From positions 1,188,651,001 to 1,188,715,000 of the forward strand of contig CM028132.1 in NCBI GenBank assembly GCA_016271365.2: a DNA stretch of 64,000 nucleotides, given 5' to 3'. A model generated the notes under the pieces. The model saw only the letters and a list, made by a program, of their open reading frames with translations, was not told where the DNA came from and ran no database searches. The DNA comes from Neoceratodus forsteri (lineage: Eukaryota > Chordata > Ceratodontiformes > Ceratodontidae). Made by a program: the position numbers and the translations under genes. Numbering within the stretch: the first letter of the stretch is position 1; each line of letters begins with the position of its first letter. Shown in pieces: positions 22,845 through 33,384 of the stretch.

Positions 22845-24699
22845 AAGGAGAGAATATTATCTTAATCAGGCTGGAACATTGTCGGGTCCCTGGAGGGCTT
22901 AAGAAATTAGGAATTATGCCTTCGCTGGTATCCCACCTCGTCTCCAGTGGTCTTATAAGACCAGACACAGCAATCCCAGATCAAGGGGAAACATCTATCT
23001 GTGCAGCCCTCCAGACTACAGTCCATCCAGCCATTATGGGGGTATAGAATCTCTAAATAGAAATTGTGTTACCATCCATTTTAAAAGTTAACAAAACTAC
23101 TAAACCTAACCAACTAATTAACCACCATAACCTTTGAATAATAACCTGTCTCCTAACGGAGAAAACTATATACACACGTTCTTCCATTTGTCGGGGAGAA
23201 AAAAACATCTCCCACCCTGGTCACAGGGTCAAGAGTACCTTTGCCCTAGGAAAGTGGGGCACCACCCACTTAAAGGTGGTTATAGACCCACCTGAGAAGG
23301 AACACCCCCTCTGGGAGCAGTCTCGAAAAGACAGCAGAAACCGCTTCTGTGTTGGTTGGGACATAAACTCTAATAAATAAATTAAATGGTAACTTATCCT
23401 GGATGTTACTAGGGGAAAAAAAAACACCCCACCAATATAGCCCAATGAAGGGCTAGGTAATGACCCCTAAGGTAGCACAAATATATTCAAAAGGAACTAG
23501 GGACAGATACCTGTCTAGAGGGAAGAGGCCTACTATAATGGGGAAGGGAGGGAAACCCCAGAGCACCTCGAAACTGAGCTATCCCCCCCTCGTATTCAGA
23601 ACCCTTATAGCCTTGAGGTCTTTTATTTGCATATAACCCCCTAAAATATCTAGGAACTGTAGTCTAATTGGAGGGAAAATTGTATGTTTCCATAGAGGGC
23701 ATAACTAGTATTCTGGAGGCCTCCTAGAAACTCAAACTTATATGGGGGCCACACCAAATGGAAACAAGACCTAGGAATGGGATATCACCTCTATCAGAAG
23801 GGCAGGCAGGGTATCTTACCAAAAGCACCCTCCGAGGAAGGAGACATTTGTTATAACAAAGAGGTCAGGTCAGGAATCCTCCCCCCCACCGCCCCAGCCA
23901 GCATGATCAATCTACCATTTTAAAAACCAGACAGACCACACTGGTATCATATAGGTAGGGCCCGGGGGGGATGGGGGGGCAAACCAACCCACTGCCCCAT
24001 CCCTCTCCGGAAGCCTCCCTTCCCCTAGGACCCACAGAAAGAAATAAAATATAGATGTAGCTGTTTATCCACGTGGGCCTCATGTGGGCCACGAGTCTCA
24101 AAATCCATGATCCATCCCTCAAGCACTGTACTCTCCCAAAACATTATAGTGGGAGGAGGAGCCACGTATACACCATGACGGATAACAGCCCATGCAAATG
24201 CCCTGAAGTAGACAGCATTTGTAGACTGTAGTGTTCTTTGAGAGGTCATACCACAGAATAAGGACAGTGAGGCATGGAAACATTCTCTTTCTCATTGGGA
24301 AGACGGGGGGCAGTAAGTTGGCCACCCCGAGGAAGGGGGAGAGAAAGGTGCTCCAGAGGTCCCATCCAACAGCCAGATTCATATTAGAAGCTATTATATT
24401 ATTAATATTGTAGTGGTGAAGCCTGCGCTGGAGCAATAGCCCTCCCTCAACTCCAATCACATCATGGCGACAGACCTCACCTGCTCCCTCCCCCACACAC
24501 ACACCCCATGAGCCAGAAAGTACCTGTTATGGAGTTCAGTTCCTACTCAGTTTGTAAGGTTGGATTCCATAGTGATTGCACTCTATACAAGATCTTCTGC
24601 AAGTGCTGGTCCCCAATATCTACTCGGGATTTTTCTTGGGAGCCAGTTCTGGAGGGTACAGCTGATTCCCTTATTGCTTGTTTGGGGTTATTTTTGGAT
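22845..24699 (-). other. Unusually long inter-ORF spacer of inner L1
   Basis: About 1.8 kb lies between the end of ORF1 homology and the ORF2 ATG. Active L1s have a far shorter gap. No further ORF with recognisable motifs is found here; open frames up to 127 codons on the reverse strand are not conserved-looking. Confidence 0.5.
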
Positions 24700-25549
24700 A
24701 GAATCCTTCACTGGAGCAAATCCAATATGGCCTCCACTGCTGTAGTATATGTTGTAGATCCATTGGGAAATTGGATGACCAGTTTTGATGGGTAGGGGGT
24801 GCGAAATCTCAAGTTTTTAGCTCTGAGGGAGGGGAATAGGGGAGAATATTCCCATCTCATGCCAGTGCATAATCATTATCAAAGATGATGCGTTGTTCCC
24901 CCCACATCACCTTCTGTTTACACCAGGGCTTTAAGAGTAATTGATCTTTTTGATAAAAGCTGATAAAGCGCATGACGAATGATCTTGGTCTTGCATCAGG
25001 TTTAGAAGGGCGAGGACCCAGTGCTCTGTGTGCCCTTTCAATATCGATTTGGAAGTCTGGGTCCAAATCCAGGGCTTGGCGCAGCATGTAATCAGTGAAT
25101 GCCACTGGGTCTTTCCCCTCCTTCCCCTCTTCCATACACCCTTATGTTTTTCGTCATCCCTCAATTCTCCATATCCTCTAACCTCATAGATGTATAAAGT
25201 TGTTCCTCGGCTAAGTCGTGAACTGCCCTTTCCAAGACCGAGATTTTGTTTGTATTTTCAGTTATTTGTACATCTGCCTCTGCAGCCCTAGACTGCAGCT
25301 CAGTGAGGTCCTTTTGAATGTCTTTTAAGATATCTCTCATTTTGGAGTGAAACTCCAATATCGCTGATAAGATTGCTTACGAGTTTGAGATTTCTGGCAT
25401 TGGTTTATTTTTGTCCCGTTTCCCCCGTTTGCTGTCAGATAGTGGGTGAACAGGCAGGATGGCATCCGAGCTCTGCAGGCCGCTCTCCTTGTCTTTAGGC
25501 AAGTCTCTCAGAGGCTGATAGCGGTTGCGGTCATGGCGTGCCATACCCC
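24700..25549 (-). pseudogene. Inner L1 ORF1 (RNA-binding chaperone)
   Basis: Begins MARHDRNRYQPLRDL at about 25547. After an in-frame stop at 25377 the same frame continues through a heptad-patterned segment (DIQKDLTELQSRAAEADV, ISVLERAVHDLAEEQL) at 25358-25161, a predicted coiled coil. A frameshift leads to the RRM/C-terminal domain at 25135-24857, with IERAHRALGPRP and FVMRF, the canonical L1 ORF1p motif. A last piece (SKLVIQFPNGST) lies near 24790-24740. The protein would trimerise on L1 RNA. One stop and at least two frameshifts. Confidence 0.75.
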
Positions 25550-25750
25550 GGAGGTATGTCTTGAATAAAGCTTTAGCTTTAGTTTTAGTTTTCCTCCCCA
25601 AGATGTCAGCAATTGAACCAGAGGGTTTTAATATGAGATGGTGTCGGTTTTGAGAAGGAAAAGCCTGAAATAGCTGTGGTGGGGTGAGAGCTTGATTCCG
25701 CCGTGTCTTCACGCTGCCATGTCCTGACTGGAATGCATAAACATAATCTT

Positions 25751-26965
25751 GATGATCTGATGACCAAAATTGCACAGGACCTGGATAGATGGAAAGCACT
25801 CCCTGTTACGCTCTGGCGACACATAAACATAATTAAAATGAACATCCTTCCAAGAGTGCTATACCATCTTACTATGATGAATTCCTAACTGCCACTAAAA
25901 TGGTTTACAACACTCCATGCCCTCATAGCAAAATTCAACTGGCATGATAAAGCACCTTTCGCCTTGCCTACAACAAATTGGCAAGGCCCAAACAACTGGG
26001 AGGCCTAAGACTACTTCATTTCATCCTATACTGCCTTGCCTCCCAGATTGGGAGATCCTTAAGAGGGGTCACAGACCCTCAGGACAATATAGATTACCAC
26101 TACATCCCACTGTGGCTCTCAGTGGAACAACGTCTATGCAGAAGGGCAGGGTTAATTCCCTCAGCCCTGTTGCACATGACACCTACAAAGCTTTCAAGCA
26201 TGACAAAAGGCTTAGTGATGGAGAGTGCACTGCATGTTCATTAACAATTATGCAAGCTGCTTAACATTTGCCCCACCAAAATGCTAGCACAGCCCTTGTA
26301 CAACAATCCCAACATCAAAATTTCTGGAAACATGATTAAGCCCTATTTTTTGGCCTGAGGCAAATGTCCAGAGCCTGACCCAATTAACAGTGGATAACTA
26401 ACCGATTGCATCTGCAGCATTCAAAGTCAGGCACCACCAAGATGACTGGTTCTCATTCAAAATCATGCAGGTAACACATGCAGTGGCACAACATCTAGGT
26501 CATGGTAAGACAGTGCTACCACAATCATTAGCTCACTAATGGGGCAGCCAGCCTCCCCCACCCCATCTCCATGCTATAAGCCATCATATTTAACCATTCC
26601 CTATATAGTCAGAAGGGCAGTGCAGTTACTGGTAAACATAATTTCTAGATAGTTTATCTAGGGGAGGATGTGGTCAGATGTGTACATATACACAAACAAT
26701 GATAGAAACAGACTTACTCAGTTCAGTATTACTAAATAACACATATCACCCCCAGTCAAGCTATTCAAAATTGGTATACTACAATCAGATCTTTGCACCA
26801 GATGTCAAAAAAGAGAAGGGTACATTCCTACACATATTATGGGAATGTGAACTATCCCAACCATTATGGCAGGTGATAATGGACAGAGCAGATCCCCTGA
26901 TGGGGCTCAATCATCTCTTCAAACCGAAAATTTGCATTCTAGTGGACTATAGAGAAGTAATGTAA
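25751..26965 (+). pseudogene. Outer L1 ORF2 C-terminal part
   Basis: In order it shows IAQDLDRWKALPVTLWRHINI and LPRVLYHLTMM (25760-25885), KFNWHDKAPFALPTTNW, then LHILWECELSQPLW (26825-26870). The last is the L1 C-terminal motif (L-H-x-x-W-x-C), which is HILWECDKVTPFW in the copy at 59.3 kb. It is the continuation of the RT remnant that stops at 18699. Frameshifted. Confidence 0.75.
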
Positions 26966-27484
26966 GGGAAAGGAGGTTCCATATAGCTGCAGTGGCTGCC
27001 TTGGCCAAGAAAATAATAATATGCCACTGGATGGATCAAGAGGTCTTAAAACTACATAGAATGGTACCAAGACTACTTCTTACCCTTAAAACCAAGAGAA
27101 CGGTAGCCAAGATGAATACTGACACAAGACATTCAATAAAAGGCTAAGGAAATTACTCATAATATACTCACTGCCACAGGATGTTGTGGAACAGTAAGGG
27201 TAATGTACCAAATCCAGATTGTGACTCAGAGGATGGTACTCTAAGGCTTGATGCCAAAATGAGTTAAATAATTAATTATATGGAATGTAAACTGCTATGA
27301 GGGATCCACTCTTCCAATGGATTAACGTAAATAATAGATGATTTCCCCATATGTATATAGTCTCCTATATCTGAGGGAGGTTTTGTCTGTTGTAGGACTG
27401 TCTTTTCATGAATGTCTTATCATGTGTTTTGTTGCATGAACAATTTATAAATTCAGTAAAGCATATTAAATGAAAAAAAAAAAA
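25751..27484 (+). mobile_element. Outer L1-type LINE, right part to poly(A)
   Basis: Continues the outer L1 after the inner insertion. It ends with the 3' terminus 'aaagcatattaaatg' and a run of twelve A. The L1 copy at 56898-60112 ends with the same 'ataaagcatattaaat' word, showing both belong to one family. Confidence 0.8.
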
Positions 27485-27669
27485 CCTAAAAGAAATATTA
27501 AACGGAAAACATTTTGGTTAAATAGTTCCTCTTCTGGTTGACTGTCAGTAGAGGGCACTGTTGCTAGTATCTGTAAGCAATATTGTTTGTATGGTGCTGT
27601 GAGAGCTATCTTCTTTTAATTTTTTTTTGGGTTTGCATGACTTTCTGAGTGTTTACCATGGAAATGAGC

Positions 27670-27855
27670 AGGTGGGGGAGTGAGGTGCAATCGGTCCTCA
27701 AAGAGCCGTCAGAAAGTGGGCAGGGGAGTGAGGTGCAAACGGTCCTCAAAGTGCCATTGAAAAGTGGGCAGAGTGTGAGGTGCAAACGGTCCTCAAAGTG
27801 CCATTGGAAAGTGGGCAGAGTGTGAGGTGAAAACGGTCCTGAAAGTACCAGTCAC
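27670..27855 (+). repeat. Minisatellite, 47-48 bp unit, about 4 copies
   Basis: The word TGAGGTGCAA followed by CGGTCCTCAAAG recurs at 27681, 27729, 27776 and 27823 (last copy degenerate). The two middle copies are nearly identical. Confidence 0.9.
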
Positions 27856-28138
27856 CAATTGTGCCTGCTCTTGATTGCATGTCTATTTCTAACAAACATG
27901 TCCTTGCAATTTACCGTTTATACCCCATAGGCTCTTTTAAGCCAATCTTATGCCCTCCCCTGCCTGACCTCTGGCAAGTACACACTCTGGACTTTCAGCT
28001 GTTCCTCATAGAATCTGCCTTGCTGGCCATGAATCCTTGTTGTGATCCTCCTTTCTGATCCCTATCTCTCTCTCTTTCTCTCTTGACTGACAATTAGTTA
28101 TTTTTTGGTACTGCATTATGCACTACTAAGCAATTCAA

Positions 28139-28413
28139 ATCACAAACTGTAGTAAGAAAGAAATAATGTGACCTACTGGGAATTGAACCTGGGTCCCCAG
28201 AATACTGCCCAGTGCTGTAACCACAGAGCTAGATACACACATTTTGGACATGGGGTTCCCAGACACATTTCCTTTTTCTGGTGTGTCCGGGAACACCAAG
28301 TCCAACCATGTGAGCCTCTAGCTCAATGGTTAAAGCATTGGGATGGTATTCTGAGGGCCTGGGATCAATTCCCAGTAGGTGACATTATTTCTTTCTCACT
28401 ACAATTTATGATC
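28139..28413. mobile_element. Palindromic foldback element with a tRNA-like sequence in each arm
   Basis: The two halves are near-perfect inverted copies that meet around 28277. On the + strand the right arm (about 28318-28385) has TAGCTCAATGGTTAAAGC (A-box-like) and GGATCAATTCC (B-box-like, consensus GGTTCGANTCC). The left arm, read on the - strand, has TAGCTCTGTGGTTACAGC and GGTTCAATTCC. So two tRNA-like units face each other. Not a functional tRNA: acceptor ends do not pair convincingly. Confidence 0.7.
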
Positions 28414-29127
28414 TCTACTAGACCCTCATTTATGGACTAACATAATCAACCCATCTCACCCGCCTCTGACCTTGGATATGCCACTGCAATGTAGACCTTA
28501 CCCAAAGCATCAAGCATAGTATACTTTCTATAACCATGTTGATACCTACTTTGCTATCTGTGGTTTGTTTACATTGCTGTTACCAAACTTAGTCCAGGAA
28601 GTCTGCATAACTTTTAGGCACTTAACCTGTTAAATTACCCATCCTTTAATTATTTTCTGCTGACCCACCTATTCTGCAACAGTCTTGAGCACCCTCATGA
28701 TGTAACTTGTTATTCAGCTTTGATAGCTGTTAACCTTGTATAAGTATAATAGTATCAGAAATCTGCAGCTCTGCTCCTATTCTTGCCTCTGGGATCCTCC
28801 TGCTGCACTTTAATGTGGCAATACCAGGGCCAAAACTCCAAATAAATTAATAAATAAATTGCCCTGATAAGACAGTTTTATTATACCAGTTACAGACATC
28901 ATATAAAAGAGGTGCAGTGATTAGTGTGTCAATCCCATTGTATTATCACCCACTACCTGCCTTCTCCCTGTTATAACAATTCAACTCTCTACAGCTACTG
29001 GGAATGTCTTCTTCTTATCAGCACCTACTATCTGGAATAACCTCCCCAATCTCTCTGACACATTCACTTCCCGCCACGCTTTGAATCTCAGTTCAAAGTG
29101 CGCCTCTTCACTATCGCCTATGACCAT
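28414..29127. other. Unassigned sequence
   Basis: About 700 bases with no recognised repeat or coding signal apart from a short TAAATAAAT run near 28850. Confidence 0.5.
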
Positions 29128-30390
29128 ACGGTATGTCTCAACTGTCTCTCATTATGAGGCGCATCCCTCACTTTACCCCACAGAAGTGCTCTGTTCCATC
29201 TCTGTCCCACACTGGAAAGGTGCTGCCTACATAGAGAAAGTGCTGCAAACTCAGACATTAAAGTACTACCTAAAACTAATATTAGATTTTAAAAGCAGCC
29301 AACCATTACCTTTTATAGCTGAGGTACTTTTTCTTTTCTTTTTGTTTAAATAGCAAATTATTTACCTGATGTTAGTAGGTGTGATGTATGGAACAGCTCT
29401 TAGTCTGGCAGCTCTCATATCTTGCTCTCCTGCCTCACACTACATCATCAGGATTGTGGCATCACTGACTGACATCACCGCTACTTAGGGACAGCAAGTG
29501 AGTGACTGCCAGGTCATTCACCTGTGATGCCACTGTCAGTGAGATCATAATGCTGATGATGTAGTGGGGGGCAGTAGAGTTAGATATGTCAGCTGCCAGG
29601 TTAAGAGCTGTTCCACACATATCCAGCACAATATTATCACATAGAAGACTTTTTGATCTGTGCTGGCCCGGTGGTGCTGAGGGTAGAGATGCCAGGTGCC
29701 ACACCTCACACCACGCCAGCGGCCTGGGTTCGGGAGCAAGCTCGGGCCACCAGGGGTTGGCTGGGGGGGAGGAGTTAGGATTGAGCAGCCTTGAGGCAGC
29801 TCTCCTTTCCGGGGAGGGATGTGAGGTTTCCCCAACTCTTGGCTGCCACCCGGTGGAGGCTAGGTGGCAGTGCTAGCCTGGGGGGAACCTAGGCACTAAG
29901 CTGGGAGGATGGATGGGGCCGTTACTGGAGCCACGGGCGTGTGCGTGCCTCCACATGCGTGCGTGACCACGTTCTGGGGCCCCGGGAGTAAGGAGAGAAA
30001 AATGCAAATACCTTGTCTCACCCATTACCGTAAGGCAGGAGAGGTAATGGGGGAGCACCAGGCTAAGTTAAAAAAAAAAGACTTTCTGATGAGTAAAAGG
30101 AAAAAGAAAAAATAATTCAGAAATGTAAAGTTATAACTGACTACTACTTAAAATTTGTATTTTCCTGTCTGCCTGTTTTGTCTACACTAGCTCTTTAAAG
30201 CACAAATTCTTAGCATTTTATGATAGTAAAGCAATGTCAAAGTTTGAACAAATATAGTACTGGTATCCTCAGTGTTGTGAGCTTGCATTTATGTTGTTCA
30301 CATTGTCCCTTATTTTGAGTGTCTGTGTCCCTCATTTCAGTCACAAAAGGTTTAGAGGTGTGCCTATGACTTCCACTGTTCCTCTTTCAT
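29128..30390. repeat. Old dispersed repeat ('CTCAACTGTC...CATTATGAGG' family), copy 2, split by a SINE
   Basis: Begins GTCTCAACTGTCTCTCATTA and later contains CTCTTTAAAGCACAAATTCT (about 30190) and GTTGTGAGCTTGCAT (about 30273). The same three blocks occur in the same order at 5490-6700. The SINE at 29660-30079 accounts for part of the extra length. Confidence 0.45.
29660..30079 (+). mobile_element. tRNA-derived SINE, copy 1 (about 420 bp)
   Basis: Head: GCTGGCCCGGTGGTGCTGAG with GGTAGAG (A-box-like) and, about 40 bases later, CCTGGGTTCGGGAGC (B-box-like). A GC-rich body follows, and a terminal A-run at 30069-30078. Flanked by a 13-bp duplication, AAGACTTTTTGAT (about 29648) and AAGACTTTCTGAT (about 30078). 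A second copy with the same layout is at 36433-36964. Confidence 0.7.
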
Positions 30391-32248
30391 TCCTCCTTAC
30401 AGTAAGGAATCTACTAGTGGCCAGTGTGTAATGCTGTCTCAACTCAACTTTTGCTTATCCTGAGGAGAGAAATGAACTGACCAAACGTAGTTTGTAGAGC
30501 TATAAATGACTACTCAGCCCTTGTTTATTAACTCTGCATTACAACGCTTATCTTGTGTGTGATGTCAACAATCTGTCACATACCAAAAATACAGTCAAAC
30601 TTCGGCAGCTTAACCTGAAGCTTTTCATCTGAAACTTCTTGGAACTCACTCATTCCTCTGTTATGTGATGGTACCTCATTTCATATGTTCATAAGAAAAT
30701 GCGAGGAATTGAACAAAATTGCTTGCAACTGTTCTCAATTATTTTTTTTATTTTCTTTGGCATGGTTTCAGCACAGTAGTGTGCCACCCAGTGTTGGAAT
30801 TACAGGAGAGCTTGCCTGAGCTCGGCCCCCTTAGCTCTGAAGTGAGCCCTGGTAGCTCACTCATCACTGCCATTGACTTATAATAGGAAGAGAGGCTCAA
30901 TTTACAGATAGTGCCCTTATGGGCCCTCTAGCTCCCAAAGCTCATAAAGTGTAATTCCAAGATTGGTGCCACCATAGTTAGGGTTAGGTAGGCAGATTAA
31001 CGTTGAAAATTATTTTCCCTTACCACCAACACCCATCCCTCCCTCCCACTTCCTCCCTCCGCATGATGACAGATCAATATAATCCTATTCCACCAGCCCA
31101 CTAGCACCCTAATCCAACCCTCTGCCCACTCATGCCACCCATACTTTAATAAAAAAGGAGAAGGTGCATGATGCAAACCCCCCATCACCTCCTCAGCTGG
31201 CTGCCATTTGAATGACTGAAACCCCGATTGTGAACAGCTGATCATTCAAAGCCCAGTAAGCAACATACCACAGAGTCAACAAGGCTCAGGGGAGTTTATT
31301 TTTCCCCAATGTTGCTGCTCCTTACTTTTGTGCCATTAAGGTTCAACCTTTACTGATTCTTAAATGTAGTTTTTTGTGCTGAATACTATATAGCATGGAC
31401 CCAGTAGTCTACAAGCACTAAAATATTGGCAACCTTTAAGCATTTTAACAAAATAAATCACAAAATCAAAATATGTTAAAATAATTGTTGGGATGTCATC
31501 TTTTCTATAATTATGCTGTTTGTCATGTTCTTATATTCACTGCTGTTGTTATCATTGATCATATACTCCTGTATGCAAGATATTTTATCTTAATGATCCT
31601 ATTGTATATAGTTTTGAATGCCAGAATAAATAAATACATAAATATCCACAAAAATTCCACAAGTGCTAGAGGACTGCGAAGGAAAAAATGTTTAGGTCAG
31701 AGGATTTGGGACAGTATTGAACTGAACTGTTAACTAAATAATATTATCCTTCAGATAGTGACTATTATAAATACAACCCCTGCCATAAGATACAGAACTT
31801 TCCCTCCTTGTGTACAGTGATTCCACCCCAAAGAGACTGCTTTCATTTAAACAAAATTAAATAAAATGGCTGTTGGCTAACAATCGGCACAAGTTGAGAT
31901 TTCATGGCCTGCTGGAACCCCCAGCATGTGCCCTATAGCCAATTTAGATGCTGGTACTTCAGAGAGCAGCTGTAGTCTTAGGGCAAGGGAACCCACTTGA
32001 AGGACAACTCATCCCAGAGATTGAGCTTCATGCCTCAGAGTCTGTTACTGGAAACTTTGAGAGTGGGGGAGGGACATTAACAAAAGAGAGACTTTAACAA
32101 TCCAAGGAAGCCCTCGTGTTAGTGACTCAGTTCCAGGAACCCTATGCATATTGTTTATATAGTTATGGAATGATAGTGTGAGTACATTTTTCCAGATAAA
32201 CGATTTTCTTTTTGCTTATGACAGGGCAACAGAAAGAATAAACCAGTT
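30391..32248. other. Unassigned sequence
   Basis: 1.86 kb of A/T-rich sequence without a recognised element or open frame of note. Confidence 0.45.
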
Positions 32249-32495
32249 ATTCTCTCACTTACCCTGTCATCACCGTTTATTCTCTCAGTTGCACTGTCAT
32301 TAGTATTTATTCTTTCAGTTGATCTCTTATCACTTGTAAAACCAAATCCCAAACTTTCACTGGACCTCGATTTTTAATCAGTTGTTCAAACAGTCCACAT
32401 TCTGACAGTGCCATGGCAACCAGGAGACACAACAATGGATCAACGGGCAGAACAAGGTAAAAGTGCACTGGTGAAGCAAAAATAGCACAGTGCAA
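32155..32495 (-). other. Possible exon-like open region (unrecognised)
   Basis: Two overlapping reverse-strand open frames, of 65 and 62 codons. The upstream one ends ...VKVWDLVLQVIRDQLKE at 32307; the other carries the 10-residue repeat. A consensus-like splice donor, CAGG|GTAAGTGAG, occurs on the reverse strand near 32262. I do not recognise the peptide. This may be chance. Confidence 0.15.
32249..32338 (-). repeat. Three-copy 30-bp tandem repeat
   Basis: ATTCTCTC / ATTCTCTC / ATTCTTTC start at 32249, 32279 and 32309, an exact 30-bp period. On the reverse strand one frame stays open and reads STERIN, ATERIN and VSERIT ten residues apart. Confidence 0.8.
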
Positions 32496-32740
32496 ATCAA
32501 CATGAAAAGCTGAACACAGATTTTGCTCTAATAAAGCCTGTGCATGCAGCTTAACACAAACAGTGAAAAATTAAGGCCGTTGTGTAAACAAACACGTATT
32601 GGCTGAATTGACAATTTCAGATTTATTTTCATTTCATACTTTCAGATCCTGATGACCTCACTTGTGGCTGTACCACTCCTGTGGCCACCAGGTTCTGAAA
32701 ACACTAATAAAAATGTCTTTTATTTTCAGTGAGCCATCAC

Positions 32741-32767
32741 ACAGACACACACACACACACGCACACC
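32741..32767 (+). repeat. (CA)n microsatellite
   Basis: About eleven CA units with one interruption. Confidence 0.9.
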
Positions 32768-32779
32768 TATAGAATACAT

Positions 32780-32915
32780 AATGGGTAAGGGTGGTATACA
32801 AGGATGTATACTCATCGAGGGGGCTAATTAGGGCTATAAGCTGAACTTGTGGCTTTATTGCCCTAATTAGCCCACCGTGTTGGGTATAATTCCGAGTGTT
32901 CCTCCCTTACCCATT
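32780..32915. mobile_element. 136-bp palindromic foldback MITE
   Basis: The left edge AATGGGTAAGGGTGG and the right edge (reverse complement) AATGGGTAAGGGAGG face each other. Inner arms both contain GGGCTAATTAGGGC, itself nearly self-complementary. The complete unit folds into one long stem with a short loop. No coding capacity. Confidence 0.7.
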
Positions 32916-33384
32916 GTTTGTTGAACATAATACATTAGGATGGTTATTGTTATGGCGATCGCATTTTCGAGCACGTTATGGTGCCTGAAGGTCTCTTGCA
33001 GCAAGGAAAGAATGATGTATAGTGGGTGCAGATAGGAGTTTGGGAGATTTCTGGGTTTCAGAGAGTTTTGTGTGTCTTTTTTTCCAGGTTCTTTTGCAGC
33101 TTGTTAATTGGTTTGGCTAGCTGCCTAATGCTGTGTTAATTGTGTTATAGTGGTATCCCCCCATAGAGGTTAATATAGTGCAGCTGTGTACTTTTCATTA
33201 GTACAGGTATATAGCTGTAATTGATTAGTGCAGGTATATAGCTTTAGTTAGTGCAATACTGTAATTGATTGATTAGTACAGGTATATAGCTTTGATTGAT
33301 AGATTAGTCACAGGTATACAGAGAAATAAATGATGGCCCTTTCTATGGGAAAAAGTTCACATCCATGTAATATATATATACAAG
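32916..33384. other. Unassigned, with short direct repeats
   Basis: Several copies of 'agtacaggtatatagct' with 'ttgattgatt' spacers occur between 33190 and 33320, a loose tandem repeat. Otherwise nothing recognised. Confidence 0.5.

Larger units (their letters stand above)
18700..25734 (-). mobile_element. Inner L1-type LINE, near full length, 7.0 kb
   Basis: A reverse-strand L1 bounded by a 16-bp duplication. A T-run at 18700-18712 marks its poly(A) tail. It keeps ORF1 near the right edge and ORF2 with endonuclease, RT and C-terminal domains. The 5' end is only about 190 bp before the ORF1 ATG. It sits inside the outer forward L1, whose RT reading continues on the other side. Younger than the outer element. 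Confidence 0.85.

Noticed and set aside
27670..27855. CRISPR-like array
   Set aside because: The units are contiguous 47-bp tandem copies with no unique spacers, and the DNA is eukaryotic.
28318..28385. A functional tRNA gene
   Set aside because: A- and B-box-like words are present, but the acceptor and anticodon arms do not pair convincingly, and the sequence is one arm of a palindrome.
29586..29876. 96-codon + strand frame
   Set aside because: Lies within the SINE copy and has no conserved motif.
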